This document shows, one piece after another, positions 1 through 5,811 of a stretch of 7,670 nt of DNA. How positions within the stretch are numbered: the stretch's first letter is position 1; each line of letters begins with the position of its first letter. This DNA is from Bordetella sp. (GTDB lineage Bacteria; Pseudomonadota; Gammaproteobacteria; Burkholderiales; Burkholderiaceae_B), in the NCBI GenBank assembly GCA_027450125.1, contig DAIDKG010000150.1, forward strand, positions 1 to 7,670, written 5' to 3'. The notes under the pieces were generated by a model. That model was not told the origin of the DNA. It saw only the letters and a program-made list of their open reading frames with translations, and made no database searches. The position numbers and the translations under genes are program-made.

Positions 1-126
1 GTTTCGTTGTTAAAGAACACGTACCGCTCAGATCAGCCGCCAACGCAGCCTCTCCTACCCCACCGCAACCTCATCACCCTTCGCTTCGCTTTTCGCGCCG
101 CGCCGTTTGTGTGTCAGCAGCAGAGA
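1..126 (-). other. rRNA operon leader with boxA antitermination site
   Basis: This stretch lies between the promoter above and the left window edge. On the minus strand positions 19-7 read TGTTCTTTAACAA, one base different from the E. coli rRNA boxA (TGCTCTTTAACAA). BoxA in nascent rRNA leaders recruits NusB/NusE for antitermination. The mature 16S rRNA would start beyond the window edge and is not seen here. Short plus-strand reading frames across this region show no coding character. The boxA match is seen; the leader role is inferred from the promoter plus boxA combination. Confidence 0.65.
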
Positions 127-132
127 AACGAG

Positions 133-161
133 ATTATGAACACCTTTTTTAGGGATGTCAA
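133..161 (-). promoter_or_regulatory. Strong sigma-70 promoter, probably rRNA operon P1
   Basis: Read on the minus strand, a perfect -35 box TTGACA (161-156) is followed after exactly 17 bp by CATAAT (138-133), a five-of-six match to the -10 consensus. The start of transcription would fall near 125-127. The stretch after the -10 box (CTCGTTTCTCTGCTGCTG) resembles what I remember of rRNA promoters in Burkholderiales. With the boxA about 110 bp downstream, this points to a ribosomal RNA operon reading leftwards out of the window. No A-rich UP element is evident upstream of the -35 box. The boxes are seen directly; the rRNA assignment is inference, and a tRNA operon is the main alternative. Confidence 0.75.
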
Positions 162-175
162 ATCTGTCCCTCCGT

Positions 176-661
176 TCAGGCCAAACCTACCGGCAATTCG
201 TTTGTCTGCTTGATCTGCTGCAAGGCAAAGAAGGATCGCATGTCGATGACGGCTGGGTGGCGCATGAGCGTGTCCATGGCAAACCGGGAGAAGTGGGCCA
301 GGTCGGCCACCTGGATGCGCAGCAGGTAGTCCATGTCGCCGGTCATGGCATAGCACTCCACGACTTCCGGCCAGGTCTGCACCGCCTGGGCGAAATCACC
401 CATGGGCGCATGGCTGCCATCGATGTGCTTGTTCAGGCGGATCGTGATGTAGGCCAGCAGGCCAAGACCGACCCGATCGGGATCGACCAGGGCGACATAT
501 CCCTTGATATAGCCCTGCTCCTCCAGGCGGCGGACCCGGCGCAGACAGGGACTGGGGGAAAGAGATACCCGGTCGGCCAGCTCCTGATTGCTCAGGCGCC
601 CGTCGCGCTGCAATTCGGCCAGAATTTTGCGATCCACCCTGTCGAGCTGCTCTATTGGCAT
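176..661 (-). CDS. Lrp/AsnC family transcriptional regulator
   Basis: A 161-residue DNA-binding regulator of the leucine-responsive/AsnC family. The N-terminal third is the expected winged helix-turn-helix (LDRVDRKIL near residue 6, GRLSNQELADRVSLSPSPCLRRV at 21-43, the recognition helix in the second half). A linker (EEQGYIKGYVALVD, 47-60) leads into the C-terminal effector-sensing and oligomerising RAM domain (GLLAYITIRL, then VVECYAMTGDMDYLLRI). The start at 661 is preferred over an upstream in-frame ATG at 703: it gives the usual family length, begins at the conserved LDxxDRKIL region, and has GGAAG six bases upstream. The upstream start would also lie inside the operator-like region. The gene diverges from hpd, so control of hpd, possibly in response to an aromatic amino acid, is a reasonable inference. 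No terminator is visible after the stop; the rRNA-type promoter begins 14 bp later. Confidence 0.9.
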   Translation of the reverse strand: MPIEQLDRVDRKILAELQRDGRLSNQELADRVSLSPSPCLRRVRRLEEQGYIKGYVALVDPDRVGLGLLAYITIRLNKHIDGSHAPMGDFAQAVQTWPEVVECYAMTGDMDYLLRIQVADLAHFSRFAMDTLMRHPAVIDMRSFFALQQIKQTNELPVGLA

Positions 662-672
662 TTTCTGCTTCC

Positions 673-717
673 AAATCAAATTAAATGGGTAAATTATGCC
701 CAATAAGATCCCTTATT
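673..717. promoter_or_regulatory. Lrp-type operator cluster between regulator and hpd
   Basis: This AT-rich island in GC-rich DNA lies in the divergent gap. Positions 687-701 read GGGTAAATTATGCCC, a near-palindrome that matches the 11-base core of the E. coli Lrp consensus (G-H-A-W-A-T-T-W-T-D-C) at every position. A weaker similar element lies about 14 bp to the left (TCAAATTAAAT, 676-686). A perfect inverted repeat AATAAG-atcc-CTTATT lies at 702-717. The three centres are about 14-15 bp apart. The cluster overlaps candidate -10 boxes for the regulator (TTTAAT 685-680 or CATAAT 698-693, minus strand), which suggests autorepression, and lies upstream of the hpd promoter, which suggests activation. 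Sites are seen; function is inferred. Confidence 0.55.
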
Positions 718-731
718 AGAGCATCTTTGCA

Positions 732-760
732 ATCGGATGCCGGACCCTCCCTTCTAGAAT
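732..760 (+). promoter_or_regulatory. Candidate hpd promoter
   Basis: TAGAAT at 755-760 matches the -10 consensus at five of six positions. At 17 bp upstream only the poor -35 hexamer ATCGGA (732-737) is present; a better TTGCAA (727-732) is 22 bp away, too far. A good -10 without a -35 fits a promoter that needs an activator, such as the neighbouring Lrp-type protein bound at 673-717. The transcript would have an untranslated leader of about 60 bases containing two GCCGGC blocks (772-777, 793-798) that could pair. Confidence 0.35.
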
Positions 761-828
761 ATTGCACCTGGGCCGGCGCCTCCTGTTTCACGGCCGGCAA
801 CGCTACGTCACAGATAAGGAGCCTCATC

Positions 829-1941
829 ATGGAGACGCAATTTCAACCCTGGGACAATCCCATGGGGACCGCCGGTTTCGAATTCATCGAATACGCGGCG
901 CCGGACCCGGTCGCGCTGCGCCAGGTTTTCGACCTGCTCGGCTTCAAGGCCATCGCCAGGCACCGCCACAAGGACGTGACGCTGCACCGCCAGGGCGGCA
1001 TCAACTTCCTGATCAACGCCGATCCCGATTCGTTTGCCCAGCGCTTCGCGCGACTGCACGGCCCGTCCATCTGCGCCATTGCGTTTCGCGTGCAGGACGC
1101 CGCTAAAGCCTACAAGCGCGCGCTCGAACTGGGCGCCTGGGGCTACGACTCGCACAGCGGCCCGATGGAACTGAACATTCCCGCCATCAAGGGCATCGGC
1201 GACTCGCTGATCTATCTGGTGGATCGCTGGCGCGGCAAGCAGGGCGCTGGCGGCATCGGCGACATCGGCATCTATGACGTGGACTTCGAACCACTGGACC
1301 CGATCAATGCCGAAGCCGACCTCAACTACGCCGGCGCCGGCCTGACCACGATCGATCACTTGACGCACAACGTGCACAAGGGACGCATGGATGAATGGGC
1401 CGATTTTTACTCGCGCCTGTTCAATTTCCGCGAGATCCGGTACTTCGACATCGAAGGCAAGGTGACGGGCGTGAAGTCCAAAGCCATGACCTCGCCGTGC
1501 GGCAACATCCGAATTCCGATCAACGAGGAAGGCACCGAGGAAAAAGGCCAGATCCAGGAATACCTGGATCTCTATCACGGCGAAGGCATCCAGCATATCG
1601 CGCTGGGCACCGACGACATCTACGCGACGGTGGAGAGGCTGCGCAAGAACGGCGTGGTCTTCCTGGACACGCCGGACACCTATTACGAGCTGCTGGAAAA
1701 GCGCCTGCCCGGCCATGGCGAAGATACCGCCCGCCTGTCGAAGAACCGCATCCTGCTGGACGGTGCGCCCGGCGGCGGCCTGCTGCTGCAGATTTTCACC
1801 GAAAACCAGATCGGCCCGATCTTCTTCGAGATCATCCAGCGCAAGGGCAACGACGGATTCGGCGAAGGCAACTTCAAGGCACTCTTCGAATCGATCGAAC
1901 TCGACCAGATGCGACGCGGTGTCGTGCGCAGCGTCGACTGA
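829..1941 (+). CDS. hpd: 4-Hydroxyphenylpyruvate dioxygenase
   Basis: Cytoplasmic non-haem Fe(II) enzyme that converts 4-hydroxyphenylpyruvate and O2 to homogentisate and CO2, the second step of tyrosine degradation. The 370-residue product has the two-barrel layout: an N-terminal half ([12 protein letters not shown] near 16-27) and a catalytic C-terminal half. The iron ligands can be placed as His177 (IDHLTHNV), His256 ([12 protein letters not shown]) and Glu334 (FFEIIQRKG). The hallmark C-terminal [15 protein letters not shown] is at 353-367, where a helix closes the active site. The ATG at 829 has AAGGAG (816-821) at ideal spacing; the frame is open upstream to 685, but that part crosses the promoter and operators and lacks family similarity. 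Length is close to other bacterial HPDs. The gene stands alone: no homogentisate dioxygenase or fumarylacetoacetase lies in the window. Expression is probably controlled by the divergent Lrp/AsnC regulator. Confidence 0.96.
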   Translation: METQFQPWDNPMGTAGFEFIEYAAPDPVALRQVFDLLGFKAIARHRHKDVTLHRQGGINFLINADPDSFAQRFARLHGPSICAIAFRVQDAAKAYKRALELGAWGYDSHSGPMELNIPAIKGIGDSLIYLVDRWRGKQGAGGIGDIGIYDVDFEPLDPINAEADLNYAGAGLTTIDHLTHNVHKGRMDEWADFYSRLFNFREIRYFDIEGKVTGVKSKAMTSPCGNIRIPINEEGTEEKGQIQEYLDLYHGEGIQHIALGTDDIYATVERLRKNGVVFLDTPDTYYELLEKRLPGHGEDTARLSKNRILLDGAPGGGLLLQIFTENQIGPIFFEIIQRKGNDGFGEGNFKALFESIELDQMRRGVVRSVD

Positions 1942-1947
1942 CGGTCC

Positions 1948-1969
1948 GCGGGGCGGATGTCCGCCCCGC
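1948..1969 (+). terminator. Hairpin after hpd
   Basis: GCGGGGCGG (1948-1956), loop ATGT, CCGCCCCGC (1961-1969): a perfect 9-bp GC-only stem starting 7 bases after the hpd stop. No T-tract follows on the plus strand, so it may be a weak terminator or a structure protecting the 3' end. The stronger hairpin just downstream may act together with it. Confidence 0.5.
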
Positions 1970-1973
1970 AATG

Positions 1974-2003
1974 AAAAAGGCCAACCTTTCGCAGGTTGGC
2001 CTT
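1974..2003 (-). terminator. Rho-independent terminator of the cytochrome c-msrA unit
   Basis: On the minus strand AAGGCCAACCT (2003-1993), loop GCGAA, AGGTTGGCCTT (1987-1977) form a perfect 11-bp stem. The run of T continues past the stem (the plus strand has AAAAA at 1974-1978). It lies about 22 bases after the msrA stop. It is a classic intrinsic terminator for leftward transcription, and the hairpin itself may also help stop hpd transcripts coming the other way. Confidence 0.85.
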
Positions 2004-2024
2004 GGGCGCTTTCGCGGCGCGAAC

Positions 2025-2588
2025 TCAAGCGTCCGGCTTCAGGCGATCGGCAAATTTCTTGCGGAACTTGGCGACCTTGGGCGCGATGACCAAAGCGCAA
2101 TATCCCTGGTCCGGGTGCATCTCGAAATAATGCCGGTGGTAGTCCTCGGCCGGCCAGAACGTGGCCGCGGGAAGCAGCTTGGTGACGATGGGCGCATCGT
2201 AGATATGCAGGCCGTCGACCTCGGTCAGGACGGCTTGCGCCTGTTCGCGCTGCGATTCGTCCTGCCAGAAGATGGTCGACTCGTACTGCGGGCCCACGTC
2301 CTCGCCTTGACGTCCCGGCGTGGTGGGGTCGTGCGTGGCGAAGAACACCCGCAGCAGATCGGCGTACGACAGCTGCCTGGGGTCGAACTGGACGCGGGCC
2401 ACCTCGACGTGCCCGGTGGCCTTGGTGCAGACTTGTTCATAGGACGGGTTGTCGACATGGCCGCCGGCATAGCCGGGACGCACATCGACGACGCCGCGCA
2501 GCTTCTCGAATACAGCCTCGACGCACCAGAAGCAGCCTCCACCCAGGACGGCGACCTCATGGCCTTCAGTGACGGGCAATCCAGACAT
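2025..2588 (-). CDS. msrA: Peptide methionine sulfoxide reductase MsrA
   Basis: Reduces the S-epimer of methionine sulfoxide in proteins and free methionine, using thioredoxin as reductant; cytoplasmic, with no signal peptide. The 187-residue product carries the catalytic GCFWC motif with nucleophile Cys19 near the N terminus. It also has GYAGG (39-43), the catalytic-site Glu62 in GHVEV, and HDPTTPGRQGEDVGPQY (86-102). A probable resolving cysteine, Cys164 in GYCALVIAPK, lies in the common C-terminal position. After QY the protein has ESTIFW, where many MsrAs have R-S; this is a modest variation. The ATG at 2588 is supported by GAGGA seven bases upstream. It lies 21 bp downstream of the cytochrome c gene on the same strand, so the two are probably one transcript, and it is followed by a clear terminator. 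Confidence 0.96.
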   Translation of the reverse strand: MSGLPVTEGHEVAVLGGGCFWCVEAVFEKLRGVVDVRPGYAGGHVDNPSYEQVCTKATGHVEVARVQFDPRQLSYADLLRVFFATHDPTTPGRQGEDVGPQYESTIFWQDESQREQAQAVLTEVDGLHIYDAPIVTKLLPAATFWPAEDYHRHYFEMHPDQGYCALVIAPKVAKFRKKFADRLKPDA

Positions 2589-2609
2589 GGTTCTATCCTC
2601 GTTAACGAT

Positions 2610-2948
2610 TCAATGCTTGGGCGATAGCGACAATACCCACTTGACCAGATCGCGGGCCTGGGCCTCGCTGAGCTGGGATTGCGCAGGCATGGGGACCGCA
2701 CCCCAGTCCCCGCGGCTGCCGTGCAGGACCTTGTTGACCAGATAGTCCATGGCCTGGGGCTGGCCGGCATAGCGTTCGGCGACGCTACGCAGCGGCGGAC
2801 CGACGCGACGGGTATCGATCTGGTGACAGGCCAGGCAGTACTTGCTGGCGGCCGGCGCTCCCTGGAACTGCGCCCAGGCCGCGACGGGCAGCACGCTCAG
2901 CACGAGACAAATCAACTTGCGGCTTGGCGCGGGCATTCTGAATTTCAT
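2610..2948 (-). CDS. Secreted class I cytochrome c (c551/c8 type)
   Basis: A small periplasmic electron carrier. Counting from the ATG at 2948, the 112-residue precursor has a basic start, a hydrophobic stretch (about 11-24) and a likely signal peptidase site after AWA (residue 26). The haem-binding CLACH follows (Cys38, Cys41, His42). GPPLRSVAERY comes next and resembles the c551 family, then the probable axial Met87 in AVPMPAQSQLSEAQARDLVKWVLSL near the C terminus. Mature length of about 86 residues fits cytochrome c551. The frame is open to an ATG at 3038, but that extension is arginine-rich and would bury the signal peptide. An ATG at 2963, with GGACGG upstream, is an equally plausible start. 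The partner oxidase or dehydrogenase is not in the window. It is followed closely by msrA. Confidence 0.88.
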   Translation of the reverse strand: MKFRMPAPSRKLICLVLSVLPVAAWAQFQGAPAASKYCLACHQIDTRRVGPPLRSVAERYAGQPQAMDYLVNKVLHGSRGDWGAVPMPAQSQLSEAQARDLVKWVLSLSPKH

Positions 2949-3018
2949 CTTACTTGTCGGCATCGACCGTCCACATCGGACACGGATATCGATGGTAACC
3001 GAATCGCGCGAGCGGCCC

Positions 3019-3047
3019 TGCGGATCGCGACCATGCAAGGTTATGAT
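3019..3047 (+). promoter_or_regulatory. Weak candidate promoter for lgt
   Basis: TATGAT at 3042-3047 matches the -10 consensus at five of six positions. The hexamer 17 bp upstream (TGCGGA, 3019-3024) is a poor -35 box. The predicted start would give an untranslated leader of about 20 bases before the lgt ATG. The 125-bp divergent gap (2949-3073) must hold promoters for both lgt and the cytochrome gene; I see no convincing one for the latter. Confidence 0.3.
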
Positions 3048-3073
3048 CGTGCAACTTTTGCGATGCGACAGCC

Positions 3074-3871
3074 ATGCTTCATTACCCGCACTTCAATCCC
3101 ATTGCCCTGAAGATAGGGCCGCTGGCCATACATTGGTACGGCCTGATGTACCTGCTGGGCTTCGCCATGGCCTACATACTGGGCCGCCGGCGCATCATCA
3201 CCGGCCACACGACCTTCCTGACGGTACGCGACCTGGAAGACCTGATTTTCTATTCGGTACTGGGGGTCGTGCTGGGCGGCCGCCTGGGCTACGTGTTGTT
3301 CTACCAGCCGGGCTACTACATGGCCCACCCCTCGGAAATTTTCCATGTATGGGATGGCGGCATGTCGTTCCATGGCGGCCTGCTGGGCGTGATTCTGGTG
3401 ATGCTGTGGCTGGCGCGCAAGAAGCAGGTGACGCTTTTCACGCTGAGCGATTTCGTCGCCCCCTTGATTCCCCTGGGCCTGGCCGCGGGGCGGCAGGGCA
3501 ACTTCATCAACGGCGAGTTGTGGGGCAGGCCGACCACGCTGCCCTGGGGCATGATTTTCCCGAATGCCGGCAACATACCGCGCCATCCTTCGCAGCTTTA
3601 CGAATTGGGCCTCGAAGGATTGCTGCTCTTTGCGATCATGTGGAAGTTCTCGTCCAAACCGCGCCCTGTCGGCCAGATAAGCGGACTGTTCCTGATCGGC
3701 TACGGAACCTTCCGCTTTCTGGTGGAGTTCACCCGCGAACCCGACGCCTTTCTGGGGCTGCTCGCGCTGGGCCTGAGCATGGGACAGTGGCTGTCTCTGC
3801 CCATGATCGTGATCGGCGTGGTGATCTTCGTGGTCAGCGCAAGACGATCGTCCCGCTCACCGAAACACTGA
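3074..3871 (+). CDS. lgt: Prolipoprotein diacylglyceryl transferase
   Basis: Inner-membrane enzyme that transfers the diacylglyceryl group of phosphatidylglycerol to the lipobox cysteine of prolipoproteins, the first step of lipoprotein maturation. The 265-residue product matches the family throughout. It has the typical N-terminal [13 protein letters not shown] (14-26), the [12 protein letters not shown] region with the conserved His100, and the Lgt signature [18 protein letters not shown] (137-154) with Arg140. HPSQLYE (171-177) and [16 protein letters not shown] (199-214), with conserved Arg and Glu residues, follow. About seven hydrophobic segments are visible. The ATG at 3074 gives the usual start of the family but has no clear Shine-Dalgarno sequence. 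The last 38 bases overlap, tail to tail, the end of the SIMPL-domain gene on the other strand, and no terminator is seen between the two. Confidence 0.97.
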   Translation: MLHYPHFNPIALKIGPLAIHWYGLMYLLGFAMAYILGRRRIITGHTTFLTVRDLEDLIFYSVLGVVLGGRLGYVLFYQPGYYMAHPSEIFHVWDGGMSFHGGLLGVILVMLWLARKKQVTLFTLSDFVAPLIPLGLAAGRQGNFINGELWGRPTTLPWGMIFPNAGNIPRHPSQLYELGLEGLLLFAIMWKFSSKPRPVGQISGLFLIGYGTFRFLVEFTREPDAFLGLLALGLSMGQWLSLPMIVIGVVIFVVSARRSSRSPKH

Positions 3872-4562
3872 CGACCACGTTGCCGCCTTCCAGCGGCGCA
3901 TTGACCTCATCGGCCTTGGCGGCCATGCGCATCATGGGCAAGGGGTGCGGCACAGGCGAGACGGGGCCGGCGCCGTTCAGGTCCAGCTGCTCGATGCGGT
4001 AGCCGGAAAAGCCGAAAGCCCTGGCCGCTGCCAGCGCGCGGGCCCGGAAGGCCTGCGCAACCTGGCCCAGCAGCTTGTGCTCCTGCGTCTGGCGCGCCTG
4101 GCGCGACAGGACGAAGACGATGTTGGAAATGGCGGCTTCGCTGCTCATGCGCGTCGCCAACGCCGATGCCGCCGCGAAATCCCTGGACTGCAGCACGATC
4201 TCGCCGCGACCGTGCCAACCGTTGATCTTGCCAGCGCGATCGCGGCTGGGCCAGATGCCGTAGTTGCCGGTATGCGAGGTGATGCCGGCGGCGCCCTGCG
4301 CCTGCTTGGCCGCCGCGGACAGAACGGCCGCCAGTTGCTGGCTGGCGGCGGCCTGGTCGGCCGCCTCGGTTTCGGCCGCAAGGGTAATGCGCACGGTATC
4401 GAGCGGGACTGCAGCCGTAGCCGTAGCCTGCAGCGTCATGCGCGTGCCGCCGGACGGCGCAGGCGGGGATTCATGCGCCACCGCGCGAACATTAAAGACC
4501 AGCAGGCACAGCATGGCCTGAGCCGCGCATTGCATCACGCTGCGCGAAGAAGGAAACCGCAT
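3834..4562 (-). CDS. Exported SIMPL-domain (DUF541, YggE-like) protein
   Basis: A 242-residue protein, probably periplasmic. It has an N-terminal signal sequence (basic start, hydrophobic 12-28, likely cleavage after AVA near residue 29). A SIMPL domain follows: [23 protein letters not shown] at about 42-64 is the typical opening, a middle helical part includes [13 protein letters not shown], and the closing beta strands are [16 protein letters not shown] at the C terminus. E. coli YggE in this family is linked to lower oxidative stress, but the biochemical role of most members is unknown. The ATG at 4562 has GGAG eight bases upstream. The gene lies downstream of the 6S RNA on the same strand, separated by a strong hairpin. 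Its 3' end overlaps lgt by 38 bp in convergent orientation. Confidence 0.85.
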   Translation of the reverse strand: MRFPSSRSVMQCAAQAMLCLLVFNVRAVAHESPPAPSGGTRMTLQATATAAVPLDTVRITLAAETEAADQAAASQQLAAVLSAAAKQAQGAAGITSHTGNYGIWPSRDRAGKINGWHGRGEIVLQSRDFAAASALATRMSSEAAISNIVFVLSRQARQTQEHKLLGQVAQAFRARALAAARAFGFSGYRIEQLDLNGAGPVSPVPHPLPMMRMAAKADEVNAPLEGGNVVVSVSVSGTIVLR

Positions 4563-4594
4563 GGGAAATACTCCGGGAAATTCGCCTGGGCAAG

Positions 4595-4623
4595 CCGGCA
4601 GGCCCGAGATAAGGGCCTGCCGG
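4595..4623 (-). terminator. Perfect 11-bp hairpin between 6S RNA and SIMPL gene
   Basis: CCGGCAGGCCC (4595-4605), a 7-base loop and GGGCCTGCCGG (4613-4623) form an uninterrupted 11-bp GC-rich stem. It lies just after the 6S 3' end and about 32 bases before the SIMPL start codon. On the minus strand the bases after it (CTTGCCC) are not T-rich, so it is not a textbook intrinsic terminator. It could stop transcription weakly, mark the processing end of 6S RNA, or limit read-through into the next gene. Confidence 0.5.
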
Positions 4624-4629
4624 GATAGA

Positions 4630-4812
4630 TGCCCCGCGTGTGCCGTCTAGGCCGGCATCTCGAACCCTCAGGTTCAAGTTGGCCGCTTCGGAAGGACATC
4701 GGGTTCGTTTACGAGAAACGATCACGCCAGCCCCAACACTCTGCAGCCTGTATGCCAAAAAGCATAGGTTCAGAGAATGTATGGCCAGGTCACGAGCACG
4801 GCAGGGACAAAC
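4630..4812 (-). ncRNA. ssrS: 6S RNA
   Basis: Global RNA regulator that mimics an open promoter and binds sigma-70 RNA polymerase. It is recognised on the minus strand by several features. The conserved 3' segment CUUGAACC-UGAG-GGUUCGAG (4678-4659, 8-bp hairpin) is followed by AUGCCGGCC, matching the E. coli 6S 3' region (CCUUGAACC...GGUUCAAGG, then GGCAUCUC). Closing stems pair GUCCC (4808-4804) with GGGGC (4635-4631), GUGC-U-CGU (4799-4792) with ACGGCAC (4646-4640), and GGCC (4786-4783) with GGCC (4653-4650). An apical UCGUUU/AAACGA hairpin caps the rod (4721-4705). The position directly downstream of zapA is the conserved ssrS location. Ends are estimates to within about 20 bases; a possible -10 box TACTAG (4848-4843) would start a slightly longer precursor near 4836. 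Reading frames across this interval look non-coding. Confidence 0.8.
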
Positions 4813-4881
4813 CAGAGACGACGCGCGGGCAGTGGGAAGACCCTAGTAGGGAAAAGCGCTTGCGTAGCGGCAAAGCAAAAA

Positions 4882-5193
4882 CTACAGCAGCTTTTCCTGC
4901 CCGGAGAGGGCGTCGTCCAGCATCGAATTCATGTCGTCTATTTTACGCTTGAAGTCGCCCACCGCCAACCCGCCCAAGGGTCCATCGGGCGCTTTCAAGC
5001 CGAGCAGCTCGCTGGCGATCTGCAAAGCGGCCATGACTGCGATGCGCTCGTTGCTCGATATCTTGCCTGTGCCCTGGATACGCCCCATGAGCTGATCGAC
5101 ATGGCGCACGGAGGCCAGCAACCGAGGCTTTTCCTCGGTGTCGCAGGCCAGGGAATATTCGCGGCCCAATATGGTGACGTCGACGCGCTCCAT
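4882..5193 (-). CDS. zapA: Cell division protein ZapA
   Basis: Small cytoplasmic protein that binds FtsZ and bundles its protofilaments at the Z-ring. The 103-residue product shows the family pattern. The N-terminal globular head carries VDVTILGREYSLACDTEEKPRLLASVRHVDQLM (4-36), the middle GKISSNERIAVMAALQIASELL (43-64) is characteristic, and the C-terminal helix (75-100) would form the tetramerising coiled coil. The frame continues upstream, but that extension is low-complexity and overlaps the preceding gene. The ATG at 5193 shares one base with the upstream stop (TGATG), pointing to translational coupling with the coiled-coil gene. 6S RNA follows about 70 bases after the TAG stop. Confidence 0.94.
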   Translation of the reverse strand: MERVDVTILGREYSLACDTEEKPRLLASVRHVDQLMGRIQGTGKISSNERIAVMAALQIASELLGLKAPDGPLGGLAVGDFKRKIDDMNSMLDDALSGQEKLL

Positions 5194-5606
5194 CAGGCTT
5201 GCTCTCCAACGGAAGCGCCGGGCAGGCGGGACAGGACAGCGTCGATGCGTTCGCGGGCGGAAAGCGCGGCGGTACGCAGACGGTTCAATTCGGAATCGCG
5301 CGCCTGCAGGCTGGCCTGAAGCTCGGCTTCGCGCAGCTTGAGCCTTTCCTGCAAGGCCTGCCGCTCGGCCGCCTCGCGCGCCAGCTGCTCGCGCAGCGCT
5401 TCGGTAGACAGGCCGTGTTCGCTCATGGATGCACGCAAGGCCTGCAGTTCGTCCTCGTGCTCGGCGCAACGTTGCTGCAGGCTGCGCTGCAGGCGCTCGC
5501 TATCGCCCAGACGCGCGCGCAACGCATCGCGTTCGGCATGCAACTGGCGGGTGCGTTGCACCAAAAGCCCGATACGGGCGGCTAATTGATCAAGATCCTG
5601 CAACAT
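5193..5606 (-). CDS. Coiled-coil protein, ZapB/TIGR02449-like, upstream of ZapA
   Basis: A 137-residue, largely helical protein rich in Leu, Arg, Glu, Gln and Ala, with heptad-like spacing over about residues 3-128. The opening LDQLAARIGLLVQRTRQL and the closing ARERIDAVLSRLP resemble short coiled-coil proteins (TIGR02449/ZapB-like) often encoded just before zapA in beta- and gammaproteobacteria. At 137 residues it is longer than the usual 70-80, the extra length being central coiled coil. No signal peptide or membrane segment is seen. The start at 5606 has no clear Shine-Dalgarno sequence. Overlap of its TGA with the zapA ATG suggests the two products are made together, and a role at the Z-ring is inferred from this context. 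The exact function is unproven. Confidence 0.8.
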   Translation of the reverse strand: MLQDLDQLAARIGLLVQRTRQLHAERDALRARLGDSERLQRSLQQRCAEHEDELQALRASMSEHGLSTEALREQLAREAAERQALQERLKLREAELQASLQARDSELNRLRTAALSARERIDAVLSRLPGASVGEQA

Positions 5607-5811
5607 GGGCGCTATCGTAAACCATCCGGCATACGCCGGGGCGCTTTCACAACTTTGCTAACAACAGATACGGACCTTATTCCTGCCCATCCAGGCATTC
5701 CCCAGGAAACATCCCTATTTGATGCTTTTCTTTCTTTTATCTGAATTTTTCCTTTCTGATTTCTTACATTAACCTGTATTCTTGCTGCTCGAAACCCCAT
5801 CGAGAGCAGAC
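5607..5811. promoter_or_regulatory. Divergent intergenic region between zap genes and tctBA
   Basis: This 205-bp gap holds no gene. A small CCGGC-atac-GCCGG hairpin (5626-5639) sits in the leader of the coiled-coil gene. TTCCTG (5680-5685) and CAGGAA (5703-5708) form a spaced inverted repeat that could be a regulator site. From about 5714 to 5765 the plus strand is strikingly pyrimidine-rich and much lower in GC than its surroundings. A weak plus-strand promoter may be TTTCTG (5753-5758), 18 bp, TATTCT (5777-5782), about 25 bases before the tctB ATG. Sites are seen; their roles are inferred. Confidence 0.35.

Noticed and set aside
7..213. Short plus-strand frame at the left edge
   Set aside because: It lies across the minus-strand rRNA-type promoter and leader and has no coding character.
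685..828. In-frame N-terminal extension of hpd
   Set aside because: It would cover the operator and promoter region and has no family similarity; the ATG at 829 has a strong ribosome binding site.
808..2100. 430-codon open frame on the minus strand opposite hpd
   Set aside because: It is antisense to a gene with clear catalytic motifs; long antisense frames are common in GC-rich coding DNA, and the product shows no recognisable domain.
1395..2627. 410-codon plus-strand frame running through hpd and msrA
   Set aside because: It crosses two real genes and a terminator, and its composition is low-complexity and Arg/Gly/Pro-rich.
4629..4952. Short plus-strand frames over the 6S RNA interval
   Set aside because: RNA structure and zapA synteny explain this interval better; the frames have no ribosome binding site or recognisable protein.
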